Assembly (NCBI RefSeq): GCF_000264905.1
Contig: NW_006763133.1
Location: 1,994,329 to 2,058,328 of the forward strand
DNA from: Stereum hirsutum FP-91666 SS1
Taxonomy: Eukaryota > Basidiomycota > Agaricomycetes > Russulales > Stereaceae
DNA length: 64,000 nucleotides
Reading direction: 5' to 3'
In this document: positions 47,893 to 58,209 of the stretch, piece by piece
Layout: every line of letters begins with the position of its first letter
Numbering within the stretch: the first letter of the stretch is position 1
The notes under the pieces: model-generated
The model's database searches: none
What the model was told of the DNA's origin: nothing
The model's input: the letters and a program-made list of their open reading frames with translations, nothing else
Position numbers and translations under genes: made by a program

Positions 47893-47986
47893 TGGACCTT
47901 CCGAGAATCGAACTCGGGACCCTTGCATTCAGACAGGTTAGGGAAACCACATAAGTACAAAGCTCTACCGATTGAGCTAAAGGTCC
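47893..47986 (-). tRNA. tRNA-Ile(UAU) with a 21-nt intron
   Basis: Minus-strand cloverleaf of 94 nt. The acceptor stem GGACCTT pairs perfectly with AAGGTCC, with discriminator A. The D arm is GCTC-AATCGGTA-GAGC. The anticodon stem is TTGTA/TGCAA (one G-U) and the loop is C-T-TAT-G with a 21-nt intron after position 37, then A38. The variable loop is GGGTC and the T arm is CCGAG-TTCGATT-CTCGG. 73 + 21 = 94, which fits exactly. Anticodon UAU reads the Ile codon AUA. The identity rests on the stem assignment; the acceptor sequence was not compared with other fungal tRNA-Ile(UAU). Confidence 0.9.
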
Positions 47987-49121
47987 GACAGCTAAAAAGT
48001 GCCCCTATGCCCTACAGATATGGAGAAGAATTTGGATCTTGCATATTTGAATTGCTGCCTCCAACTGACATGGTGGTGGAAAATAGGCAGATAGAGTCGT
48101 CCCCGAAGACAATACTGCCTTGCGTTGTATCTTCCGGAGACTGCTCGCCGTTTTCTGTTATCTTCCTTGGAGGCTGCCTTGCATGATCTAGTGAAACCTT
48201 CCGAGAAACAAGAAGGAGAGCATAACAACGGAGAGCATCGATATCGGGTGCCTTGACAAGTCCCAGGTCGACGGTCGTTTGCAGGGTTATCAAAGCAACG
48301 TGATAGGAGCTCTTGCCTTCTCCAGTATATATTGTGTGTATCTTCACCAAAGGTGAGCTCGCTACTCGAGTCTCGCGTGTATGGTAAGGATTCAGATGCC
48401 ATGCACGCTGCGGAGAACGCATGGCAAATACATACTCAGAGTGCACATGAGCTACTGCGGCCAGAAAACGTCGTTGATGAAGGAAAAGGTTTACATCGGT
48501 CGGCCAAAGAGAAATTGGTGAGCAGTGAACGAGACGGAGCGTAAGCAATAATTGTTCGGCTTAGTCGTGGCATGGTGCAGAAAGCGAACGACTCGGATCG
48601 TGTGCTTGCCGCCTGTGCCTTGCCGAGCCAAGGGGACCCAAGAGATAAAGCCAAGTGCGGCCGAGGAGAGTACATCGTTGGAGGAAAGCCAGACACGAAA
48701 TTATACTTCCAGGTTTGTTGAACAATGCAAAGAGCGTGAGCGTGATCTGCAGGGGTTTTAGACATGTCGAAAATGGGCGCTGTATTATGGATCGAGGAGG
48801 ATTGAATCGACCTGTTACCGTTCGGTTGGGTCAGGGCTCTTCCATCCACGTGGGAAGGGGAGTATGAACGATGAACCGCCTGTTCGCGGCTGTCACCAAC
48901 TTTCCATGGCCAAACATCGTCCTCGTTCTCGCCTGCTCTCGAACATCTTCCTCCTACCGACGCGAGCACATCCACCACATATACTCCCTATCCAAATACC
49001 TCTCACACCACCTTTTGCTCCGACATAACTCTCCGTTTCTGGCCGTAGCACCCGACACATCCTCCTTCGGGCTTTTAGTCCCACCCTTTTATATCCTGGC
49101 CGACAAATTCCCCCCTCTCTC
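47987..49121. other. Gene-poor stretch upstream of the ferric reductase
   Basis: 1.13 kb. A minus-strand frame at 48012-48548 is open for 178 codons but begins without ATG; its first ATG, at 48422, leaves 137 residues with no recognisable motif, so it is not called. The right end (48930-49120) is C/T-rich, like a leader. Single GATAA-type words (near 48157 and 48643) could be sites for a GATA iron regulator, but that is weak. Confidence 0.4.
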
Positions 49122-52100
49122 ATGGCCACCACTGCATCATCCACGCTCTCTTCATTAACTCCAAATCCTACCACCCCTGTCGTCGCCGATGACCTCGAAT
49201 GGATCACCGCTTACCTCATCATACATAGGCTCAGCTATCCCAGCTGGAGGTATGCCTACATCTTCTGGGTACTCGTCGGTCTCGTCGCCATTGGCTTTGG
49301 TGTGTGCCATATGCTCGGACTAAGAGGAGGCCTCCTCGGTGCATACTGGAGTAAGTGGGCGTTGAGACGCCGGACGTGGAGGAAGAAACACTCCCTAGCC
49401 CTCGCCACAAAGCGCGGAGTCCCCCACAAGCAGCCCATACCTCTCCCTTCCAACGCGCAGATTCTATGTCTCTGCGTAGTCACTATCGTCACCATCGTCC
49501 TATCATTCGTCGGTCCGGACTACGTCACTCCAGCCAACAAGCTCTGGGAATTCAAACGAGACGCCACTTCCGACTTCTCAGTGCTGCGCAGGAGCGCTAC
49601 TGATATCTATCTCACATACCAACCTCAGTATACCATCAACAAGTCTTGGTGGACCATGGGTGGCAGGACAGGTCTCATCGCATTCGCTCTCTTACCTCTC
49701 GTCGTTCTTTTTGCTCTCAAGGCACCACCATTCGCTGTCTTTTCCCTTCCCTTCGTTACCAACATGCATTTCGACAAACTCATGTGGCTCCACCGGTGGA
49801 TTGGCCGACTCGCATGGTTCGTGACCGCCCTGCACGTTCTTTTCTGGAGCCTCCAATTAGCGCAGGACAAGAGACCGGAAACGAACCAAATCGCGTACGT
49901 CTTTGCCTGGCAATATCCCAACTTCATTTACGCCTGGACGGTACGCTCCTGAATTTCTTCCTCGTGCTCTATGTGCTAATTGGGCACCGTTAGGCCTTCG
50001 TCCTCATGACCCTCCTTGTCATCCTCTCCATCCGGCCCATACGCGACAGGTACTACGAAACCTTTTACTGGCTCCACCTCCTTCTTGTTCCCTCTTTTAT
50101 CATCATGTCTGCCCTTCATCATCCGCCGCTGTGGTGGTGGTGCTGGGCAGCACTTGGGATCTGGATGGGTGAAAGACTCTGGCGCTTTACGCGCTGGCTC
50201 TACACCAACGGCTTCGTCGGAGGCAACCCTCCGTCACTCCCCGCCACACCTGCTCAAGGCAAACCAGCTCATAACCAGAAAGAGTCATGGGAGATGTACA
50301 AAGTCGACGCAGAAGGCCATCTAGCCCGTCCTCACGATAACCCGTTTGAAGCCGATAGCCGCACTGCCTCACCATACCATTCTCACGCCGGATCGTTGAC
50401 TTCCCTCCGCCTCCTTATGCCCTCTTCGCTATCTCCGTCGAGCTACATTCCGCCGCCCGGTTATGCCCACGTCGAACTTCTGGCCGGCCGTACCATTCGT
50501 GTCCGCATCGTTACCTCAGGTTACCTGTCTTGGGCGCCTGGCCAACATTTCCTTCTCTCCATGCCCTCTATCTCGAGGTTCAATTCCCATCCCTTCACTG
50601 TGGCCTCGATATCCGACGACCAGACGACGACGGACGACGGCCGTGTCATACTGTTTTTGATTCGAGCGAAAGCCGGATGGACGAAGGATCTCTGGGACAC
50701 CGTCGTGAAACTCAACGCTACGAACAAGAAGCACCCACGAAACGAAGTACACCGCGGGACGCCCCTTCCTTCCATAGGTGTTTTAATGCGGGCATGGGTA
50801 GATGGACCGTTTGGATCCTCCGCTCGAACGAACTGGGGTACTTTCTCCAGCGTTTTGATCGTATCGGGAGGTTCTGGAGTGAGCTTCGGCTTGTCCGTGC
50901 TGGAGTACCTCTGTCTTTGCATGGCCGGGCGAGACGGCAAATACCTCGGCGGTAACACTGGTTGGGGCAAGACGCCTACGCGGACGGAAAGGATCAGGTT
51001 TGTCTGGATGCTTCGTGAATTCTGTGAGTCGTCTCATCTCTTCCATTTCGTCGCGGTTGTTCTGACATGTTTGCTATTTTTACTAGCGCATGTGCAATGG
51101 TGCGCAAGCGTGCTTCGTCGTTGTATGGCCCTTCTCTCTCCGGAACATCTTCAAGTCGAAGTTTTTGTCACAAACTTCAAACCACCAGATCCCCGACACC
51201 TCACCACTCCTTCGCCATTATTCACACCCATCACGCCTAGCGACTCTGCGGGGCTTTCTCCCCCAATCCCTAAGTTCTCCAAGGGCGGCAAATCAGGTCG
51301 TCGGAACAGCATCGATGCATCCAACAGCGATGCCGATGAGCCAGACGCGACCGAAGATGCCGTCGAAGCCTACGTCGATCTCAGCTACTATCACGAGTAC
51401 ATCGAAGGTCAAGACATGGGCTCGGCAGAGGACGACCAACACGTTCTCGATTTCACCAACTTCGACGGAGACGTCGACGAGCGTTTACCGGGAGAGACGT
51501 CAATGAACCTTACGGTACGGAAAGAGGGCCGAAAACGACGAGCGCTGTCTCGGCGAAAGTCGCAGCTGTTCCCTGGTGGCACGGTGCCATCGCCTTTTAG
51601 AAACTCGTTTACGCCAGACGACCCTTCCTCCTCCTTCTCGCCTACTCACATCGGGAAGAGATCCGATAGCTCAGAGGCTACTCTCCGCCCACCGTCCCAT
51701 CTTAATCCGAACAGTATGACACTACCCAAACACACTTCGGTGTCATTCGATGTCCCACCTTCTCCGCGCGGTCATCCCCAAGCCGCCTCAGAAATATCAC
51801 TGCTGTCTCCACGTTCCGGCGCGACGAGTCCAGGTCCAGGTCGACCTCAGCTTGCGATCCAACCCGATTGGGATGCGAGGTCGTTGACGTCGGATGCGGG
51901 CAGCGTACACGCGCTCATGGGTCTTCATGTCGGAGAGGGAGCGAACGGACAGCAGGTGAAGCTGCAGGTCGAGGATGGGGAGCTGGAGGATATCAGTATC
52001 TTGGCAGAGTTTGTGCGGCCTGGACGACCGAGGCTGGATATGATTCTCAAGGACGAGGTGAAGAAGGCTAAGGGTGCTATGGCTGTCGCAGGTCGGTTCT

Positions 52101-52282
52101 TCTTTTCGTATATTCTACCACAAAATCTGAATACTTGCGATACTCCTTCTTTAGTGTGCGGGCCAACAACTCTCAATGCGGTGATGCGGAAGTGCGTGGC
52201 TGCTCAGATCGATCCTGACCGAATACGGAAGGGAGATATGGGCGGGTCTATTACGTTTGTTTCGGAGGAGTTTGGCTATTAG
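49122..52282 (+). CDS. Ferric-chelate reductase (FRE/NOX family)
   Basis: Plasma-membrane reductase that moves electrons from NADPH through FAD and two hemes to extracellular Fe(III). Four exons. The membrane part has the two bis-heme H-x13-H pairs: LMWLHRWIGRLAWFVTALHV, and WLHLLLVPSFIIMSALHH after intron 1 (near 49940-49993). The FAD motif is HPFTVAS; the NADPH motifs are LIVSGGSGVSFGLSVLEYL and, after the last intron, VCGPTTLNAVMRKC. The C-terminus ITFVSEEFGY ends in the usual aromatic residue. Total length is about 990 residues, much longer than the 550-750 common in the family. The excess is a Ser/Pro/Asp-rich linker of about 250 residues (roughly 51200-51950) between VEVFVTNFKPPDP and the CGP motif. 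No multicopper oxidase or permease partner is in the window. Confidence 0.93.
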
Positions 52283-52967
52283 TATTGATCATTTTTCTAC
52301 CATGCACATCACCGCGCTTTCATTACCCTTGTCTTGTCGTTCTCCCCCTTGTCCCTCCCCGTCCCTCCGTCCGTTGTTCCCTTGCACCTTCCAATCTCAT
52401 GGATTCACCTGTCTTTCCTTCTTGAGCTACCGGACTATGGCACGACGACGGACCGTTGATAGTTTACATATAGATATCCTCGTAGTCTAAGTAGTGACAT
52501 ACTATCTGCCTTACAGCTGTATCAGTATATTGACCTTTTTTTGCACTGTTTCTAATAGGTACATACATCAGAGCTACTTATATGGACTCGACCCACGCAT
52601 ACCCTCTTTCCTTTTTATCAGAATACTTCAGAGCAGATGCTCGGGAGCTTCATACTTCGGTTCTCAGATGTGAGCGAGTGGCGGTTTCGAACTTGCTTGA
52701 ATGAGTGTGGCCCAGGGCCCTGGTAGGTTTCAAACTCCGCGAGGGTGCTGAGAATGAATTGAACCACTCAACTACGTCATCATGTTCGTCGCTCCTGCTG
52801 TTCTGTGCCACATCGCTTCCCTGGTCGCCTTCCATACAAATCAGGGCCCTGGAGCAGGCCTAAGACTGGTTTGCGATTGTGAACTTCCTGTCCACTGTGA
52901 GTGTCATTTGCTGTGGTGGTGCAGTTTCGCTCTACAGCTAACATCGTTTCCTGACGGTATTCCTAGA
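52283..52967. other. Intergenic: ferric reductase 3' flank and HAM1-like promoter
   Basis: 685 bp. The left part is T/C-rich 3' UTR. A tRNA-like patch at 52670-52778 is listed separately. The coding frame of the next gene stays open upstream to an ATG at 52782; whether 52782-52967 is coding or a 5' leader with an intron is unclear. Confidence 0.45.
52670..52778 (-). repeat. tRNA-like / SINE-like patch
   Basis: On the minus strand TAGTTGAGTGGTTC resembles a Pol III A box, followed about 25 nt later by GGAGTTTGAAACCT, which resembles a B box, and by a second B-like word AAGTTCGAAACCG. The stems of a true tRNA do not form. It could be a tRNA-derived SINE remnant or a chance match. Confidence 0.25.
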
Positions 52968-55882
52968 ATGCTTGGCTTGGCCCCCTGGGTCGTTGCGACA
53001 ATCTCGTTGGTCACAGCCGCCTTCCTCCTTCTCTTTCTCTTCCTCTTCTGCCGCTACTATGTACTCCGAGACTCTTCTGAAGACTCAGAGGCCCTGCTAC
53101 CCCGACAAGATGCGGAGCCACATACCTCACCGTTCCAGAAAATCGCAGGGGTCCTCGCCGCCCTCAATACTGGAAAATACCCATCGCAGAACCAAATCGG
53201 AAGGGCTCTTCAGATATTACTTAGATCGAGTGCTTTGAGTCTTGATGCGCCAACAGAAGTTCTTGGAGCTAGGCCGAGGAGTAGTCTTAGTGTCTCGGGT
53301 CGGAGGCTTATTGAACATGTTAGAGAGATCATCGAGGCGGTGCTTCGAATCGGGTTGGAGAAAAACAGTGATGCCTTTCTCTGTGAATTAGATCCTGGGT
53401 GGAAATAGTGCTAACAACTATTTGTGTCTAATTTACAGGTGATGATATTATTCAGCGGTGTCTCCATGCACTGGCTGGCTCGAATGTAGCGTCGCCTGCT
53501 TTTCATGCAGAGTTGAATTTGTCGTCCGATCCAGATGGAGGGATGGATGCCATAGGTTCGTAGACTCGCCTTTGAATGATTCATAGTGGTGCTTACTGAG
53601 AAGCGCGGTTTCTTTTAGCATCCGAGCTGCCTTCTTCAGAGGAGTTGAGTTCGGACACCGTCGAGCTCCTAGCTTGCATCAAACAAGTCTCGCAACTCCT
53701 ACTCACCTCTGCGGTCTTTCGCATCATTCTCTCGGATATCCTCACCACCGCACAAGAAATAGCGGCAGCCGTCGCCGTGGAGGTTGAGACTTTTGCTTCC
53801 CAAGTGGAGCTGGGTGCCGAAGAGGTGGAACATGCCGTCCGGGCTGGAAACTTGTCTTTGGACGACGCGAAAGCAAAGTTTGAGGAAACGAAGGAAGATG
53901 TTTTGAACCTTGCGGAACAGAAACGAGAACATCTAACGGAGGTGCAGACGGAGGCTGCGGTGAAGCTGAAGAATACAGTCTTGTCTCGCATTCAACAGGT
54001 ACGAACCGATCCAGTATCCATTTTTGCGTCTAGTTAATGAACCTCGTCGTGTGTCCAGCTCATTGTCACCGCGCGTGAAAATCCAAAACATCGTCGTTCA
54101 TTCCAAACCATAATAACGCTCGTCCGGAAACACGCTCACAAACTGCAGGCCGCCTCCACCGCTGCCGCCGACCTCGACGTGGACACTCGGGCTGCCGTAC
54201 GACCTACCATCAATACGGATCCGCGACTGCGCCACGCCCTATCACTCCTACAGCAGATACTGCAACGCTTTGCGTCCGGTCATTCTCTTGACCCTGTCTT
54301 GCGCGTAGGCTATCAAGTGGTCTTGGACATCGTCAACCTGCCAGTCGAGGCTGAAGCCGGCGTCAAGGTATTCTTTCGCGACTTGGGCCGGTGGCTCGAC
54401 CAGGCGCTGGCAGAAGATGGATTTGCTACCTCTTGGAATGGAGGTCGCACTCTAGAGCAGCTGTACGATCGTGGCCGAACCCTCCTTGCCGACGAGTCGA
54501 ACTCTTCACTTCGAGAGGCTTGCACCTCTCTCATACAAGAGCTACATGAGTTTGTCGAAGCGCTTCAATCTGATCGTTCGACCCGACGGCTGATCAACGC
54601 AATTGACGGCATATCCTCCGATGTCTCAGACTTCGGGCGCACCGCTGCCAAAAGCACTGTCCAAGAGTCGAGACGGCGGAGAGACGAGCTCAAACGTGAT
54701 GCGTTAGCTTGGCTGCTTCCGAGGATCCTCGCGGCTATCCACGTCCTCCCTTTACCCCGAGTAGAGTACATGGATAGCCTACTGGAGGTTGCCGTCGACT
54801 CGCTCCTCCTTACATCTGGCTCTTCAACGACGTCTCTTCTCCCTGACCACGTACAGATCGAAAATTGGAACGAGCTTCGATTGGACACCCTCGATGTTCA
54901 GGCTCATCCCGGCCACGGAGAAACTTCCTACGGGATCATGAACAAGTTTCACATCCACCTCGACGGCGTTCGTCTCTTTGCGGAGGGAATCGGATACTAC
55001 CTTCGTTACAAGGGTCTCCTTGGTTATGAGGATCAAGGCCTCCTGAGTGTTGGAGCAGGGCACAGGAACGCGGAAGGACAGGGGTTATCCGTAGACATTC
55101 AACTTGACATGGAGTCGCTGGAGGAAGAAGAAATTTTGGAAGGATCTGTCGAGAGCTTGTTTCGTGTGGCGAACGTTGCCGTGGACGTACCAGGACTACA
55201 TTTCGCTATCGACAAGAGCCGGCACTGGATATTGAATAAGCTGATACTTCAGCCGTTTTCGGGTCCCGTCGTGCGCAAGATAGCGTCGAGTGTCCTGCAG
55301 GAACAAGTCCGCGGGGCGCTAGATGCTCTGGGCCACATATTGTTCAATGTTCGTCGTCGAGCGCAGGAGCACGCACGGCAGGTCGACCAAGACACACCGT
55401 CCCTGGACCACTATTGGTACGGCTTGCTGGAATCATCTGGTATTTCTGAGGATATCCTTGACGATGAAGATGTCGACGACGAGGAGACACTCGAGGAGGA
55501 GGATGCCACAACAAAGACCAACTTGAACTTGACGACGAAGGGTATCGTTCGAAAAACCGTCACATATGCAGAACCCGACGCATCTAGTCCACCTACACCA
55601 GAAGAGGCGATGATCGCTGTCGGTGTTGGTCCACAAGTTATTCAGGGTGTGGCTGGCGCATATGGAGAAGAAGAGCCGATTCAGGGTCTGGCGAAAGTGA
55701 TGGACGACGTTGGGGAAGGAATGGAGCAAGCAAAGGTAAAGTCGGCTGAAATAGCGAGGGACGCAAGAGAGGAAGTGGAAGATCTTCGGGAGGATGCGAC
55801 CCGTGCACAGTCGAAGCTGAAGGAGAGAGAACATGTCGAGAGGCGGAGGAGAAGGTGGCGGAGTGCTGCTTTTGATGTCTGA
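52968..55882 (+). CDS. HAM1-like (HAM1_N/HAM1_C) membrane-anchored protein
   Basis: Large fungal protein with no firm biochemical role. I chose the ATG at 52968 because a membrane segment follows at once (LGLAPWVVATISLVTAAFLL, then LFLFLFCRYYVL); an in-frame ATG at 52782 is the alternative. The N-terminal region is helical (LACIKQVSQLLLTSAVFRII, ILTTAQEIAAAVAVEVETF). The C-terminal domain shows HVQIENWNELRLDTLDVQAH, KFHIHLDGVRLFAEGIGYYL, RYKGLLGYEDQGLLSVGAG and GLSVDIQLDM, the pattern I associate with HAM1_C/DUF4449. The tail is acidic, then basic (REHVERRRRRWRSAAFDV). Introns lie near 53366-53438, 53556-53619 and 53999-54057. About 900 residues. The beta-rich C-terminal part could bind lipid, as in BPI-like folds, but that is inference. 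A LINE copy sits just downstream. Confidence 0.65.
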
Positions 55883-55958
55883 TTTTCCTGGGTTTATGTG
55901 TAGTGTATTCTGGCCATTGGGGTGTTCTTGACCTTATTGTGTACATCTGAAAAGTCGC

Positions 55959-55972
55959 GAAGCTGAAAGTGT
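55959..55972. repeat. Target-site duplication, left copy
   Basis: GAAGCTGAAAGTGT, identical to the 14 bp at 57958-57971 directly after the poly(A) tail. The bases outside the two copies differ, so the duplication ends are sharp. Confidence 0.93.
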
Positions 55973-55996
55973 CATCGCCTCTTGCTCCGGACTGTC

Positions 55997-57700
55997 ATGT
56001 CGTGGCAAAATTCCCACGGCCCTCCGAATCGTTTCCCCCCTTCCCCTAGACCTCCCAACATACCACGACAGGCGAATCAACGACAGACACCCCAGTACCG
56101 TGCATTCCAGCGAGCCCCCACCCCCGAGGTGGAGGATTCAGAGGAAATGGCCGTCGACGATGAGAGCAAAATCGCTCTCGACTTTCAACAACTACGCAAG
56201 TTTTTCGAGGCTATGCAAGGCTGGTTCGCGAAACCGGACTTTGCCGACCTCGCCACACACCCCTCGCCGGAGGATATTGGCCAATCCATGGCCGCTATCC
56301 AGGTGTTCCTCCTCAAGTGGTCTCAAATGACCGGGACCCCGCTCAGCGCTCTGGTGCCCAGGCTTTGCCCACCACCAATGACCGTCACTGAGGTTAGCAC
56401 TCAGACTGACGCCCCCTCTCCTCCCTCCTCAAAAGCGTCGAAGACGTCGACGCCCAACCCTAAGCCCGCCACACACGGCCCCCATGAGGCTACCAAGTCC
56501 TATGCGGCAGCCGTGGGCAGGGGCCCCAAGCCTAAGGCCGAGGTCGTGGCTGCACTCGGCAAGGCTTTCCCACTCGCATCGGCCGCTCAAGTTATCAATA
56601 TGGCCACCAAGATCACTCCTGCCTCCAAGGCCCATATCCGGCACGCTCCTCGAGGGGCCGCGAAGGTTCTACACGTCACGTTTGCTGCTGGTCGGGCTCC
56701 GTTAGCATCCCAACTTCCTTTAGACGGGCCGCTCTTTGAAGACGCCACCCGCCACCTTTCTCCTGCCTTACGTGAGGCCTCCACAGACACATCTGCTCCC
56801 CTCACTCTCGTCTCCGTTTCCTGGAATCAAGGCCGTTCCTTCAGGCTCGCCTTCTCTAGACCTCCCCCTGTCACGCTGGATCCACTCCTTCAGCAGTACT
56901 TCTCCAAGTATGCGTCCGATCGCTTACCCGCGTCCATCTGCATCTCTCGCTTCAGGTTCTCCAACAGGGTCGCATTCCGTCGCATTCCGCACGTATCGCC
57001 CACAGGAGAGACTGCCACAACCGTCTCCCTTATACAGGAGCTGGTCCAGCAGCCGCTCTGGTCCTCAGTGACTCTCACCAAGGACCCCCAGTTCTATCGC
57101 AAGTCGGGCGACACGTTCGGAATTTTCTTTGCAGAGTTCGCGGACAATGCTACCGACCACACGCTGCGCGCTGTTCTCAAACAGCCTGTCTACCTCAACG
57201 GAGAGTACTGCCGACCTGTTAAGGCGTTCGACTCCAAGCCTCCGGTGCCCTTCTGCGGCTGTTGCCAACGTTGGGGCCACCGTGCGCTCTCCTGCAGATC
57301 CCCGACCAAGAACTGCCCACGATGCGGGCTGTCCCACGATGAACGCCAACACGATCGACATTGTCCCTCGTGTGTGGCATCCCCTGTCGCAACGGGTGTG
57401 TGTTCGCACGCACCAAAGTGCCACAATTGCGGTGGGCCACACCGGGCTGATTCGCGGGAGTGTGCTTTCTTCATCCATCGGAGGGATTCCGAGTGGATTC
57501 GGAAGCATGCTCCTAGCCGCCGCTCACCACCGAAGTCTCGCGAGAAGGGGGCACCTGCTCCCTCCCAAGTCAATCGCCCTACCAGGCCCCGAGTAGAGGA
57601 CTATTTGGCTGGGGCATCGTCGGAAGACAGAGGGGTGTTTGATTCTCCTTTTGATGGTCCGCCACCAGTGAAAAAGGCGAAATCGAGTAAGAAGAAGTAG
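55997..57700 (+). CDS. LINE ORF1 (gag-like zinc-knuckle protein)
   Basis: Single-exon frame of 567 residues, in contrast to the intron-rich host genes. The start is MSWQNSHGPPNRFPPSPRPP at 55997. The N-terminal part is Pro-rich, with a short helical region (IALDFQQLRKFFEAMQGWF). A middle domain follows (LTLVSVSWNQGRSFRLAF, RFRFSNRVAFRRIPHV, GIFFAEFADNATDHTLRAVL), probably the RNA-recognition-like fold of LINE ORF1 proteins. Three zinc knuckles come next: CGCCQRWGHRALSC, then CPRCGLSHDERQHDRHC, then CHNCGGPHRADSREC. The tail is basic (PPPVKKAKSSKKK). Such knuckles bind template RNA in the family. No premature stop or frameshift, so the protein may still be made. A cellular zinc-knuckle gene is unlikely given the poly(A) tail and the target-site duplication. 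Confidence 0.88.
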   Translation: MSWQNSHGPPNRFPPSPRPPNIPRQANQRQTPQYRAFQRAPTPEVEDSEEMAVDDESKIALDFQQLRKFFEAMQGWFAKPDFADLATHPSPEDIGQSMAAIQVFLLKWSQMTGTPLSALVPRLCPPPMTVTEVSTQTDAPSPPSSKASKTSTPNPKPATHGPHEATKSYAAAVGRGPKPKAEVVAALGKAFPLASAAQVINMATKITPASKAHIRHAPRGAAKVLHVTFAAGRAPLASQLPLDGPLFEDATRHLSPALREASTDTSAPLTLVSVSWNQGRSFRLAFSRPPPVTLDPLLQQYFSKYASDRLPASICISRFRFSNRVAFRRIPHVSPTGETATTVSLIQELVQQPLWSSVTLTKDPQFYRKSGDTFGIFFAEFADNATDHTLRAVLKQPVYLNGEYCRPVKAFDSKPPVPFCGCCQRWGHRALSCRSPTKNCPRCGLSHDERQHDRHCPSCVASPVATGVCSHAPKCHNCGGPHRADSRECAFFIHRRDSEWIRKHAPSRRSPPKSREKGAPAPSQVNRPTRPRVEDYLAGASSEDRGVFDSPFDGPPPVKKAKSSKKK

Positions 57701-57939
57701 TTGGGTTTCTTCTCTGTTGTCTTCATGCACGGCCATTCTACGATAGTTGTGTCTCATATCCCCCGTCCCGTCGGACATCACTTGAACGTTCGATACTTCT
57801 CTTTCGAAATAACAGACAGTATTCTGAGTAGGTACACACTTTCACGGACTCAGTCGACAATTGCTCTTCTTGTATGTATCTACCTACCATACAAAGCGCC
57901 CCTGGCAATTTGCCGGCGCTATATAAATTCGTTGAATAC

Positions 57940-57957
57940 AAAAAAAAAAAAAAAAAA
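57940..57957 (+). repeat. Poly(A) tail of the LINE copy
   Basis: 18 consecutive A at the 3' end of the element, directly abutting the right target-site duplication. Confidence 0.93.
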
Positions 57958-57971
57958 GAAGCTGAAAGTGT
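57958..57971. repeat. Target-site duplication, right copy
   Basis: GAAGCTGAAAGTGT, identical to 55959-55972. Confidence 0.93.
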
Positions 57972-58209
57972 GGTCCACCACATGGTAATCTAGGTTGATC
58001 AGGGTTGATCTTCCCCACGAAGCTCGGGCCACACTGGGTCCGCCACACCCAAGAAACGGTCAATTGCAAATGTAATTTGCTTCATTCATTCACCTGTCCA
58101 CCAACCCAACTTCTACTCTGCATCCTACTCGCCCAACACCATACTTCACATCTTCCAGGCCATACGGCCCCTGCGCCAAACCCGTGTAATATACCATCGT
58201 GCTCTTCAT

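Larger units (their letters stand above)
55973..57957 (+). mobile_element. ORF1-only non-LTR (LINE) retroelement copy
   Basis: 1,985 bp insertion bounded by a perfect 14-bp target-site duplication and ending in 18 A. It contains a 24-bp leader, one intact gag-like ORF1 (55997-57700), 239 bp of 3' UTR and the poly(A). No endonuclease or reverse-transcriptase frame is present. The copy therefore resembles HAL1-type half-LINEs: mobilised by reverse transcriptase supplied in trans. It lies in the 3' flank of the HAM1-like gene, 76 bp after its stop codon. Confidence 0.88.

Noticed and set aside
48012..48548. 178-codon minus-strand open frame near the tRNA
   Set aside because: It opens without an ATG; the first ATG leaves 137 residues. 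No motif, no splice support, and two other frames are open over the same stretch.
52782..52967. N-terminal extension of the HAM1-like protein from the ATG at 52782
   Set aside because: It overlaps the tRNA-like patch and is Cys-rich without a clear fold, and splicing the visible GTGAGT donor to the next acceptor gives a stop. The membrane anchor starts at 52968, so that ATG was preferred.
57701..57939. Possible ORF2 or reverse-transcriptase remnant in the LINE copy
   Set aside because: Only 239 bp separate the ORF1 stop from the poly(A). None of its frames shows reverse-transcriptase or endonuclease motifs.
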